From Phlebopus portentosus (taxonomy: Eukaryota > Basidiomycota > Agaricomycetes > Boletales > Boletinellaceae), in the NCBI GenBank assembly GCA_037892935.1, contig JAYXKI010000002.1, forward strand, positions 186,001-250,000: 64,000 nucleotides of DNA. Direction: 5' to 3'. Numbering within the stretch: the first letter of the stretch is position 1; each line of letters begins with the position of its first letter. Made by a program: the position numbers and the translations under genes. Shown here one piece after another: positions 46,956 to 58,095 of this stretch. The notes under the pieces are model-generated. The model was not told the origin of the DNA and did no database searches. It saw only the letters and a list, made by a program, of their open reading frames with translations.

Positions 46956-48328
46956 AGTCTGAGGTCTGCAAGACTAATGAGGTTCGAACGTGTAGCCATT
47001 GGGCACGTACACCCCAGATGGAAACACTCCTGGGTGTGGAACCCTCAAGTTCAACTGAAATACACTACACTATTCTTCGAGTGATTCCTTGCGGTCAACG
47101 TCGGCTGACTATCCTCGTACATCTCTCTACGTTACTTCATGCTTTTGATCTTAGCGTGGACTACTTTGCTCGAGAAAACCGGTATACCTAGGATACCCCG
47201 GAAATCTAGTTTCGTTCATGTTTTTTGATAATGTGTTGCGCCCGTTCTCGATGTATTCTGATGATGAACACTTCCGAGCTTTTCTTTCCAAATGCTCGTG
47301 TGTCCGAATGACCAAGAAGGCTCAGATGTAATGCAGGCAGATATCGGTAGCCTGGTATCTCCTTGGAAAACAGTGAATTGTTGTTGGTGGGAGCTTCGAA
47401 GCGCAGGTGGGAACGAAACCACAATCTTCATTTTGTTTAGGGCCAATTGAATAAATCGCCCGCTTTTAATCCGCGAACTAAGGGGTGCAGAGAACGTTCG
47501 AGAGAACTTGTGGCAAGCCGTCTAGATGCTTCCCGTTCGTCTAACCATTCATCCGTCAGTCCAACGACTTGTTCGGATCCTAAAGAAATACAAAGTCCAC
47601 TGGCATCACTCAAATTGACTTGCTCAACAATGAAGTCACGGATATGGTGGGATTGATTGTTTGTGGTTTACAAAAATGAATGATCTCGGCTCTCAGATAT
47701 CTAGAACTAGCGTGATCACTCTGCTGATGGAAAAGAGCGAAGAGTAAGAACAGATCGCAAGATGAAATTATCCTGAAACATGTGAGATATCTCTCGGCCG
47801 GAACAAAATGTCACATATCCTGACGAGGAGAATCAAAATTCCATTAAAGTTGTCCAAATATCAAAACGTTATCACTTCTTGCCATTGCATCACTTCCATT
47901 GTCCTGGGCAATGCATCACATGGCTCTTCTATTAAAATTCGTCACATAGTCAAAGACTGAATCGAGTTGGCTGCTATTTTGTTTATTATTTACGAATTGA
48001 TGATCTGGATGCATATATGTTACCCGCGCCTTTTCATTGATGTATTGTGACCGGTTTCAAGAAGAGGGGACCTCATGGGTGTACTCGAAGCATCAGTATT
48101 ACAAGACCACATTCATGAAGCAGAAGCACATTATCATATCAGCCTCTGAGACTACTATCCATGATGATTCGGCATGGTCCGGTACGGCTTCAAAAAGGTG
48201 TCTCCATTTATAGTAACTCCGCTTGAATAAACAGGTTGTTGTGCAGTGTTGACGTGATCGACCCACGTGATGACTACTACTTTCTTCCTGGCCTGTGAAC
48301 TAAAGGACGCCATCTTTCTTTCACGAAA

Positions 48329-48859
48329 ATGAATGTAATTGGGAACGTATTTCTCGGAGATGCTGCTCGACAACGCGTTTTGTCTCCATCGCCAACGTCT
48401 CCACCCTTGTCGCCTATTGCAAATCCTTTAGGTCGGTCTGCCTCGCCACCAATAGACCCGCAACTTTCTCTCGAACTGCGAATGGAATCAAGCAGGATGC
48501 GTCTCCAAAATCTCCGATAGAGAGAGTAAAGGCTAAAGAAGAAGGGAAACAAGGAGAAAAGGAAACGCTGGTTTTGGAAGCCGAGCAAACTCAGAAGAGA
48601 TTTGACGAGGTAGCAGAAAGTAATGTTGGACCACGGATGGTCTGTGGATCTACATAAGTAAGCTCCGTTCCAATTCAGCTTTATCTGTGGTTATAATATA
48701 GTCGCATCGATCGCGAATATAAATGATCAACATGCCCAGATTCTCACATCCGTGTTCGCATTACCGGGTGCATCTGCACCACCGTCGTATTCATCGATGA
48801 GCCCAGAAGAACCTGACGCGATTCTTGCTGAGACAGAACCTGAGATCAGCGGGAACTAA
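48329..48859 (+). pseudogene. Relic of the conserved coiled-coil gene, unit 3
   Basis: Starts MNVIGNVFLGDAARQRV; a deletion after PPIDPQLSLELR breaks the frame. The second exon keeps the FALPGAS-type segment to a stop at 48857-48859. Confidence 0.45.
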
Positions 48860-49553
48860 GTATCATCGAGAAGAGAGGGGTTCCTGGTGCGGAGAAATTG
48901 GAAGGCATGTTTTTCCCTTCCGCAGAAAAGTGATTCTTGGACTTATAAAGCTGCATTTCATAGAGTATGAAGACCTGGTTCCGCAAATACAAAGGCACAT
49001 TCTGAAGACCTTGCTACAATTTCGGGCATGGGGCGGCGAATAACAAATGTTCTAAGACAGTTCTCGACACGTTCGTCTTTCTAGACTTTCGTTTGTATAT
49101 CCTTGTTCATTGGCTTAGCTCTCGCTAGACTGCCCTGAAGCCGAGAACATGGATGTCCGGTCTCGAGGCCTGAGAAACCCTCGTATTGGTGCCGCTGAAG
49201 CGGACTGACCGATTAATCCTCAAATAGAAGGGCCTAGCCTGACAGATGAAGACAAACGGGCATTGAAGATTTCATGCGAACACGGCACTATATTCTCTTA
49301 ATATCAAGGGAGAACGCGGAAGCGATAAGCCTGCTTTCTCATGACTGGACTGGGATACTTCCATGGCTTTTCGTACAGACACGTGTCGCTTCAAATTCGT
49401 ATATCTGAATAGCTTCGCAGGAAATGTCGGTTTTCTGTCGCCCCTTCTGATAACTAGCCAGAATCTCTTCTGTTTGATCTGTCTATGAGGTTGATGAAGC
49501 GGAGGGCTTATTAGGTAGGTTTCACAGAGGGTAAAGGGTTTCCGACGATAAAA

Positions 49554-49781
49554 ATGGCAAATGATGCGAACTCCGACGATGGTAAAAGATGCGAAATCTA
49601 TTTACTGTCCGTCTGGCGCTCCTTTCCGCCTTCGATATTCGGACTTCATCAGGTCCACTCTGTCGGGAGCTTGAAGACTAATCAGGTTTATCTTGTTCTC
49701 CTTCACGAGACATGTGGCCCGACAATATTGCCCTTTTCCTTCGCAGGATTTATAGTGGTGGACGTAAGGTGGACTCCGTGA
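49554..49781 (+). pseudogene. Short unit ORF, copy 4
   Basis: 75 codons, MANDANSDDGKRCEIYLL start; keeps the frame of the other copies. Confidence 0.35.
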
Positions 49782-50530
49782 CCATCAATGAACTGTGGAT
49801 TACCTGCATATATGTGGTATCGGAACTCCGAAAGAAAACAATAAACGGACGTTCTGTCTAGGTGCAATACTGCATTTCAAGGGCTTTTATAACGTTTCCG
49901 ATGATACAATTGGCTTCTTGTGCTGACCCGCTTGTATGCTGTGCCAAATCAAACTCATGTATATGGCGTGCTACTGTGCCGAGGCGCTCGCTGAGGGCTT
50001 CGTTCATTCCGGGAAAACTGTGACAGGTATTTTCTTGCGGGAATCGATAATTTTGCGCCGCGCCAGATGAGTGTGCTGCTTCCATCTGTCCGAAAGCGTT
50101 TCAAAGCATCAAACTGATAGGGCCAGCGTGACTGCGATGGACCATAGTATGATGATCCCGCGTAGCAACCGGAATTTGGGAGGCCTACTTCGTGGCCATG
50201 CGGGGAAAAGTTCATTTATGCCTTCCTTGCCGGACGAGTCGATCTTGATGTGAGTCAGAAAGAGGACAAAATTCCAGCTATCCCAGAGACGGGCTTTAGT
50301 ACTTTTCTGGAGTGTAGCGTAGAGTACGCCGCATTAAAAGGGTGTGAGTATTGTCACGGCTTGATTATGTAGCGGGAGTCGAAGTACCCAACTCTTTTCA
50401 ATGAATGATGGGCTGTTGTGACAATATACCGGCTTCCCCCAACCGCCATGACCATTTCTTGTTACTCAGACAGCATGGGCCCATCTAGTACTCGGACCTG
50501 TATTTCCATATTCTGCAAGTTGGCGGCGAC

Positions 50531-51263
50531 ATGGCTCTGATATTTATATTTGAGAGTGACAGGAAGAAAACTGCAGCTGGTGAGTCGACTTCAACTACAT
50601 CCTCGTCTGTCGTCGCAAGGCATCTTTCGAGTCTGTCACCTTCCATGGATAATACGACGAACACGGGCGAGTCTCACAAGACAGAGCCGCATGAAGGCGA
50701 CAAAGCGATGCGTAAGTGAACACGTCGTGATATTCATCAGTCTTGTACTCATCGTGCTCTCGACACGACTAGCGTCTGTCACTTTACTCATCCCGGACGA
50801 TTTCGAATTCCATATGAACTTTTATCATACTATACCCACCAGCAATATCATCGAGCTGCAGCCTGCCGAGCTCTTTTGTCAAGAGGTCATAAGTACTGAT
50901 ACCCACATGAATGCCGAAGCTCCTGCAGCACAGGCCACGGCCGTAGTACAGACGGAATCCGCTTGCTCAGTGAAGAAGGGTTCCAGCTCCGCGTCAAAGG
51001 GAAAATCGCGTAAAGGCAACCGTGCCAATAAAATAAATCAGAGGCCTTGCAGTGATTGCCAGAGGCAACAAAAGAAGGTGCGTGTGATGACAAGTCATCG
51101 TGCAAGTTACATCACTAACACCAGCATTATCGCAATCTAGTGTACAGTGGTCCAAAATGAACCGCGCCTATGTTTCCTTTGTCAGAAGAAAGGGAAGGAA
51201 AGGTGTCCTCCCTGGGCTAGTAGGAAGGGTAAAGGGAAACGCAAGGTTTGCCGTAGCTGCTGA
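50531..51263 (+). pseudogene. Cysteine-rich basic protein relic, copy 4
   Basis: The 196-codon frame at 50550-51140 appears identical in protein sequence to that of unit 3, including PCSDCQRQQKKVRVM, which shows how recent the last duplication is. Confidence 0.4.
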
Positions 51264-52564
51264 AGTCTGAGGTTTGCAAGACTAATGAGGTTCGAACGTG
51301 TAGCCATTGGGCACGTACACCCCAGATGGAAACACTCCTGGATGTGGAACCCTCAAGTTCAACTGAAATACACTATTCTTCGAGTGATTCCTTGCGGTCA
51401 ACGTCGGCTGACTATCCTCGTACATCTCTCTACGTTACTTCATGCTTTTGATCTTACTGTGGACTACTTTGCTCTAGAAAACCGGTATACCTAGGATACC
51501 CTGAAATCTAGTTTCGTTCGTGTTCTGATTATGTATTGCGCCCGTTCTCAATGTATTCTGATGATGAACGCTTCCAAGGTTTTCTTGCCAAATGCTCGTG
51601 TGTCAGAATGACCAAGAAGGCTCAGATGTAATGCAGGGCAGATATCGGTAGCCTGGTATCTCCTTGGAAAATAGCGAATTGTTGTTAGTGGGAGCTTCGA
51701 AGCGCAGGTGGGAACGAAACCACAATCTTCATTTTGTTTAGGGCCAATTGAATCAATCGCCCGCTTTTAATCCGCGAACTAAGAGGTGCAGAGAACGTTC
51801 GAGAGAACTTGTGGTAAGCCGTCAAGACCACTGACACCACTCAAATTGGATTGCTCAACAATGAAGTCACGGATATGGTGGGATTGATTGTTTGTGGTTT
51901 ACAAAAATGAATGATCTCGACTCTCAGATATCTAGAACTAGCGTGATCACTCTGCTGATGGAAAAGAGCGAAGAGTAAGAACAGATCGCAAGATGAAATT
52001 ATCCTGAAACATAGGAGGTATATCTCGGCTGGAACAAAATGTCACATATCCTGACGAGGAGAGTCAAAATTCCATTGAAGTTGTCCAAATATCAAAACGC
52101 ACATCACTTCTTGCCATCGCATCACTCCCATTGTCCTGGGCAATGATCACACGGCTCTTCTATTGAAATTTATCACACAGTCGAAGACTGAATCGAATTG
52201 GCTGCTATTTTTGTTTATTATTTTGTGAATTGATGCATAGATCTTACCCGCGTCTTTTCACGGATGTATTGTGACCGGTTTCAAGAAGTGGGAGACCTTA
52301 TGGATGTGCATGAAACATCAGTATTACAGGACCACATTTATGAAGCACATTATCATATCAGTCTCTGAGAGTATCATCCATGATGACTCGGCATGGTCCG
52401 GTACGGCTTCAAAATGGTGACTCCGCTTGAACAGACGGGTTGTTGTGCAGTGTTGACGTGGTCGATCCACGTGATGGCTACTTCCCCTTCCTGGCCTGGA
52501 GAATAGAATGAACATAAAGACAATATCCATCGCCAACGTCGCCACCCATGTCGCCTATCCCAAA

Positions 52565-52830
52565 TCCCCTACGTGCGGATGAATAACTGAGTTAGCATTC
52601 ATCGGACAGACGAAGGGCCTGACTCGGATTAAGAAGTCATTCCATTCCATCAGACAGGCGAGAGGGTAACAAGAGACGGGCAAATCATGCGAATGAAATG
52701 AACTGAGACCGAGCTAGTATTCATCGGACGGGCGGACGGAGAGAATGGCCCTGATTTAGAAGCCATTCAGCGGACGGAGAGAATGACCCTGATCTAGAAG
52801 CCATTACATCGGACAGCGACAAGTCGATCC
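52565..52830 (+). repeat. Internally repeated replacement segment in unit 4
   Basis: Words such as CATTCATCGGACAG, CGGACGGAGAGAATG and CCCTGAT(T/C)TAGAAGCCATT recur two to four times over about 260 bp, in place of the coiled-coil gene start present in units 1-3. Confidence 0.5.
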
Positions 52831-52924
52831 AAGAGTAAGTTCCATTCATTCCAAATTCAGCTTTATCTTTATCTGTGGTTCAAATATAGTCGCATTGGTC
52901 GCTACAAATGACCAGCATGCCCAG

Positions 52925-53081
52925 ATAATTAAAATTTAATTAAAATAAGTATAGTTTAATCTTTCTTAGCTAATTTTTACTAGTAAGTGCTTTGGACTTA
53001 TACTTTTTTTTATTTAAAATTTTATTAAGTTTAACAAAATGTTGTTTGCTATAGCTTTTCCTTTTTTCAGATTACTTCTCA
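52925..53081. other. AT-rich insertion in unit 4, possible organellar fragment
   Basis: Units 2 and 3 read CCCAGATTCTCACACCC; unit 4 reads CCCAGAT, then about 155 bp of very AT-rich sequence, then CAGAT and the unit again. The repeated CAGAT looks like a 5-bp duplication. Base composition is like fungal mitochondrial DNA, but no mitochondrial gene was recognised. Confidence 0.4.
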
Positions 53082-53211
53082 CACCCGTGTTCGCGTTGCC
53101 GGGTGCATCCACACTGCTGCCGTACCCATCGATGAGCCCAGAAGAACCTGACGCGATTCTTGCTGAGATAGAACCTGAGATCTGCGGGAAATAAGTATCA
53201 TCGAGAAGAGA

Positions 53212-53343
53212 GCTATGGATCATAGCGTGCATGCACCTGATGATTTCGCGTAGCAACCGGAATTTTCGGTGCTCACTTCGTGGAATGCGAATAAGAATTC
53301 GCTTATAGTACCCTCCTTGCCGGATGAGTCGATCTTGATGTGA
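53212..53343 (+). repeat. Fragment of a fifth tandem unit
   Basis: Matches the part of the unit seen at 34545-34680 (for example GCGTAGCAACCGGAATTT and GAGTCGATCTTGATG). The inverted-repeat element begins right after it, so this is its left target. Confidence 0.7.
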
Positions 53344-53348
53344 GTTAT

Positions 53349-53549
53349 GGGGGTCGGCAATGGCCATGATTTGCGTCTGCGTGTGATTTTCGTCGGAGAT
53401 CGAATATGTATCTAGATATAGAAACTCGCTTAGAAATATTGTACAGTACTTCACTCTCGACCACAATCTTGCATGTACCTTCGTCTCACTGTAAATCTGG
53501 ACCAATATTGGAGAAAATGAGCTTCTTTTGAATCTGTTCTGCATATATG
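53349..53549 (-). repeat. 200-bp segment S, left copy
   Basis: Nearly exact reverse complement of 59744-59944; I count two differences. It starts GGGGGTCGGCAATGG and ends at CATATATG. The 13-mer GGGGGTCGGCAAT recurs directly after it at 53551. With the right copy it brackets the left arm like long terminal inverted repeats. Confidence 0.85.
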
Positions 53550-56330
53550 TGGGGGTCGGCAATAGGCTTGTGATCTGCATGCATTCCCACAGCTACCGCC
53601 AAGGTCTGCCGCTAGCGGAGTTTCAATATAATGACAGTGAAAGTATGGCCCTCCTTCGACTTGTTATTTTATTCCACATCGCACAGAAATGAATAGGAAA
53701 ATACATGGTATACATGTTTTTGATGTTGTATTTCATCTGTAAGCCCTTAGATCTCAAATAAACACAAATTTTGCTTTGATATCAGCAATTCATTGTGTTG
53801 GATTAGTCTTTCTTAAAGATGGAGGCACAAGAAAGTAAAACTAGAGGCTGACTAGTATTCTACCATGTAGAACATACATTATGATGCAAAAAATTCGAGT
53901 GTTGTACAAGCAGTGGAAGCAGAATAATTGGAAGAAGAATGCGGCAGAAGCATCAAGAAGTCAGGCAAATAAGTCTATAACTCCATCACGTGATGCTGAG
54001 AAGCGCAGTCACTGCCAATGTTGAATTTCAACATTGGCCCATAAATTCACAAAAAATCAACACGAGGACGGTCAGACATTCCACAAAATATGTTTATAGT
54101 GGGAATGTACTCACAAAAAAACTTTCCAGCAGTATGGGCCGTATTTCAAAGGCAAATCGAGCTCGGAGGAAGGGAACGGCTGCATTCCTTGACAGAAGGC
54201 CATTTGGTGACAAAACGAATTCGCGAGATATCCAACCTTCTTCGAGTACGCTGGAACCATCGAGTATTCATCAGACAAGGTCCATTTCTGGTGAAATAAG
54301 CAAGTTATCAGAGGAATTACAAATGAGAAAACGAGAACTTACCGAGATTCGGAACAACAGCCTTGACCAAAGGCTGCACAACGAAAGCTTGCAATCTACA
54401 ATCGATGACCTCGAAGAATCGATCAGTACACTTCAAAACGAGCTGGACTCATCAACAAACGCACTCACCAAGATGAGCAATTGTCTTCATACGACCAAAA
54501 ATCGCTTAAAACGGTACATGAACAGCTACTTCAATGCTCGCAAGGCTCTTGAGAGATCCCGAGCAAAAGACTCGATTCTAGAAGAGGGGAATAGGTCACT
54601 TAATGATGAAATTACACGGTTGAAGAGCTTACTAGTCCAGAAAGAGCAAGAAGAACAACGCCTTCTGACTGTCTGCAAGACATATCAGTGCATGTTCAAT
54701 TCTGCACACCTTCGATCCATGGACCATTGGAATCGCTATGTAACTTCTGATAATCGATGTATGGTGTTGGTGAGCAGGGAATCAGGATTGGTGGACCAGG
54801 TGTCGCATGTGGAGAAGCAACTCGAAGAGTCTCGGCGCATGAACCATAGGCTTCGATCACGACTTGCATATGTTCGCAGACGTGCAATGAAGCTAAAAAA
54901 CGTCAAAATTTCACTAGAACAGTTTCTGCGACTCACTGTGAAGGGCACATACTCTTCCAGTGTGCGTTCTCTCATTTTTCGACTCAGATCACTTGGTTGC
55001 TCTGCAAACAATGTTGGACTGGCTCTTGACGCTGTTCTGAAGGTCATATCGAGTTTCCTGGGGCCGACTCGATGCAAGAAGAAAAGAAAAGTTGTTTCGG
55101 CGCGTACAGTAGGCCGCATCATCACAGAGGGTGGATTAATGTCGATGATTCATGTGGGTTATGATCTGAAGCGAAGCGCATGTAAGTCTGACAGTTTTTC
55201 AAGCATACTAGCATCTGAACTCACCTGACTAGCATTTACATCGGGAGGCGATGGAACGACAAACAAACATCAGAATTTCGAATCAATGAATGTCAATCTG
55301 ATGACAGAAACGTACCATGACAGTAAAGAACAGTCCCCAGAAGCTGCAGCAGCTCATCGAGTCCGTTTTTTGAAGCTCGAGCACACCGCGAATCATCGTT
55401 CCGAGACACAAAAGAAAATGTTTGTTAATGGCCTACAAGAGGCCATTGACACCTTTAACAGGAGCCCTCTGGGCATTTCCTGTAATACTTCAGGCGAAGC
55501 ACTCAACGAGGAGATACTTGCCATAAAATACACAGGGACGCACGGGGATCATGCGGAGGACCAGAAAGCCAAACACCGGCTTCTAGGTGAATGGAAACAC
55601 GAGCTCTCAATGCGAGGCATCGGCGCGCAATATTTCCATTCAAAACCAAAAGAGGAGCAGGAATTACTCACCGTACCAGCTCGGACAGCACTGATTGAGA
55701 ATTTGGGGGGAGAAGCGGCATGGAAGGCCCTGCCAGAAGATGAGAAAGCTCGGCATGAGAAAGAGCTTCTATCCAACATTTGCGAGTCTCTTTATAGTGA
55801 GGCATTCGAGTGCTTATCGAACTCCAAAAAGCAGAAGCTGAATCTGTGGGTGTGGACTGGCTGCTGTATGCATAAAGACTTGAATGCAGTGAAGGGCGGT
55901 GAGGCAGCAATGCGAGCAAAATGGGCGGAACTAGGAGTCGCACCTGTTCCCCTTCCGAACAAGGACAATGCGGCCGTCTTGGATGCTTTGGGAAATGATG
56001 AGGTGGACCCTGATGAAGACGATCTTGATGAAAACATGGATCCGTTTAATGCGTCTGAAGTCACGAGCACAGCGATGTTACAAAGCCATCAGACGACTGA
56101 GAGAAGGACTGTGCAACAGCAACATCACTTACAGAACTCGAGTGATTCAACTGCAGATGTTGCTGTGAGAGAAGTGGTTAGGAGGGCTCTTGATGTAACC
56201 CAGGGCAGAGGCTGCAAGCTTTACAGGCTGATGGCCAAGTTTTCGAACGACAAGGACGATAAAAAAGGGGAGCATCATTCGATCAGAGACTATATATGCA
56301 GGGTTTTGGGACTTACAATCACCTTTCCGG

Positions 56331-58095
56331 TGTAGACTATCTGACTCCCCTAGATAGGGACAAAGGCGGCGGCGGCGGAGTTCGACCACAGGGAGGCGAT
56401 GTCAAAGGTGTCGAGAGGAAAAAGGGGAGGTCCTACCAGATCTACAGACTACCTACAGACTCTCAGAAGCGACACTCAGCTCAGATGTACAAGGATCTGG
56501 CCGTTAGGCAGATCCGCCGCGCCTTCGAATAACTCGCCGCGGCGATCCGGGCCTCGGCGGCTGTATAGGGATCGCCGAGTCCGACTGAACCGGCGAAGGG
56601 GCCGCAGCGGCGGACTGGGTGCGGGGCCGGCGGAGGTTCGCGCCAGTGCAATTCCGCCTGGTAGTCGGGGAGATGACGTCGGAACGACACAGAGAAGATG
56701 CGGGAGAGAGAGAGTCGACACCACTTGAAAGGGGAGTAGTGTCGGCGGTGGAACGACGCGGAGGCGGCGGAGGCGGCGAGAAGTGGGAGACTGGACTCAG
56801 TCGAAAAGGGGGCGCCGGCGCCGACGGTAGCGGTGAACACAAGAAGAGTGACAGCTGCGTCGAGGCGTCGACGAAGTATAACAGATGCCTAGAAGAGTGA
56901 CGGCTGCGTCGAGGCGTTGGGGAAGAATCGCAAACGATTAGAGGAGTGACGCCTGTGTCGAGGTGTTGAGGAAGAGTCACAAATGTTCAGGGGCCGAGCG
57001 GCGGCGGAGGCTAGAGAGAGAGGGGCGGCGATGCAGATATGAGTGGGAAGTCCCCGGAGCGATTACTAGACGAGTGACAGCTGCGCAGAGGAGAGACGAC
57101 CAGGGCGGCGAATGAGCTCGGCGGTTTCTATCCTGTGAGATCCGGGGCCGCGCCGTCAGGACGGGATCGGCGAGGGCACGTGACCGGGAGTTCGCCCGAT
57201 CCGGCTGTCTGGTTCTCTGTATATACTGGTTTCTTGAAGGAGGCTTCTTTTACTTATGGGTGGTCTCTGGTAGCTGCGTTCTAGAGTGTATATCTGCTGC
57301 TCTTTAGGATAGATACATGCTCTCTATATATACTATGAGTCCTTGATAAGAAATATCACTTAAAGCGGCGGGCAGCGAGGCGTGACAGGCGCGCCGCGAC
57401 GGCGCGGGCCGCCGCCGAGATGCGCCGCCAAGCCACCAAGACCTAGGGGCGCCCCAATCGGAACGGCGGAGTGCTGGTACGTCGTGTCGAATGTCGGGGC
57501 CGTTCGGATCGGTCAGGGCGCGCTCTATATAGATCTGAAACGCCAAGGGGTCGAATAAAACTAAAAAGGGGAATATACGGACGGCCGCCGGGCGCGCTAC
57601 CGCGCTCGGCGTACAATGTGGGATGATAAGAATATGAAACAATCAACGAAATGGACCTGAGATTGGCTATTGTTCACCCAGCCGGCGCGGCGGCGGGCAT
57701 ACACCTCCGCGATGGCGCGATATACATCCGCCGCAGCGTGTCCGGCCGCCGTGCGAGCATTTCCGAAGCCCGGAGTCACCGGATTCGGCGGAACCGTTCT
57801 TGAGAGAGGCTGGAGAAGGGGAACTAGGATTTGGTCGAAGGGGGGACAAGGTGATCATAAGATAGGAGTGGAGGCGTCGCCGCCGGTTCGTATGGTCGGC
57901 GGCGGCGGCGGCGTGGGTGCTGTTCCTAGGCCGCCGAAGGTCCGGCGGCCGCTGAGCAGGGTGTATTATGGGTAACGGCGGCGAAGGCTGGTTTGCTGAC
58001 AATAGTACGCGGGGTGTCCTGGGTATGGCATAGGGGAGTACAGCCCTTACAGGCCTGTGCCGCTGGACCGGTACAGGTTAGTGCGGCGCACTACA
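56331..58095. mobile_element. GC-rich 1,765-bp insertion flanked by CCGG
   Basis: The right arm reads CTTTCCGGACGTGAC; the left arm reads CTTTCCGG, then 1,765 bp, then CCGGACGTGAC. So the insert is bounded by a 4-bp CCGG duplication (56327-56330 and 58096-58099). Its ends are TGTAG and CTACA, a 5-bp inverted repeat extending to 9 bp if CCGG is included. The body is much more GC-rich than the arm, with many CGG/CCG runs, and has no convincing gene. It contains 49-bp tandem repeats (56843-56989). It is probably a non-autonomous DNA element. Confidence 0.8.
56843..56989. repeat. Three 49-bp tandem repeats in the CCGG insertion
   Basis: The word GA(A/G)GAGTGAC starts at 56843, 56892 and 56941, followed each time by a GCTGCGTCGAGGCGT-like segment. 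Period is exactly 49 bp. A further degenerate copy (GACGAGTGACAGCTGCG) occurs near 57072. Confidence 0.75.

Larger units (their letters stand above)
44855..49133 (+). repeat. Tandem unit 3
   Basis: About 4,279 bp. Contains the short ORF (45276-45503), the cysteine-rich block (46233-46955) and the coiled-coil gene start (48329). The part 46.1-48.1 kb is almost identical to 50.4-52.4 kb of unit 4. Confidence 0.85.
49134..53211 (+). repeat. Tandem unit 4 (rearranged right end)
   Basis: Contains the short ORF (49554-49781) and the cysteine-rich block (50531-51263). Near 52.57-52.83 kb the coiled-coil gene start is replaced by unrelated, internally repeated sequence, and an AT-rich insert follows at 52925-53081. 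The unit breaks off at about 53211 and the sequence jumps back to an internal point of the unit. Confidence 0.8.
33523..53343 (+). repeat. Direct tandem array of about 4.3-kb units (four copies plus a fragment)
   Basis: The block beginning TTGAAGCCGAGAACA recurs at about 33523, 40564, 44855 and 49134. Within each copy the same landmarks follow in the same order: the short ORF starting MANDANSDDGKR, a MALIFIFESDR ORF, the PCSDCQRQQKK cysteine-rich segment and the PPIDPQLSLELR gene start. Spacing is 7,041, 4,291 and 4,279 bp; copy 1 is longer because of two insertions. A fifth fragment (53212-53343) starts in the middle of the unit. It is not rDNA: no rRNA motifs were seen. Copies 3 and 4 share long identical stretches, so the latest duplication is young. 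Confidence 0.9.

Noticed and set aside
33523..53343. Tandem array as ribosomal DNA or a centromeric satellite
   Set aside because: No rRNA sequence is recognisable, and the unit contains protein-coding relics with introns.
53014..53580. Minus-strand open frame of 188 codons and its partner at 59722-59997
   Set aside because: Both frames cross the S segment and run into unrelated neighbouring sequence on each side, so they are chance openings created by the repeat.
56404..58002. Several open frames of 80-160 codons in the GC-rich insertion
   Set aside because: They occur on both strands and in many frames at once, as expected from high GC content with few stops, and have low-complexity Arg/Pro/Ser composition.
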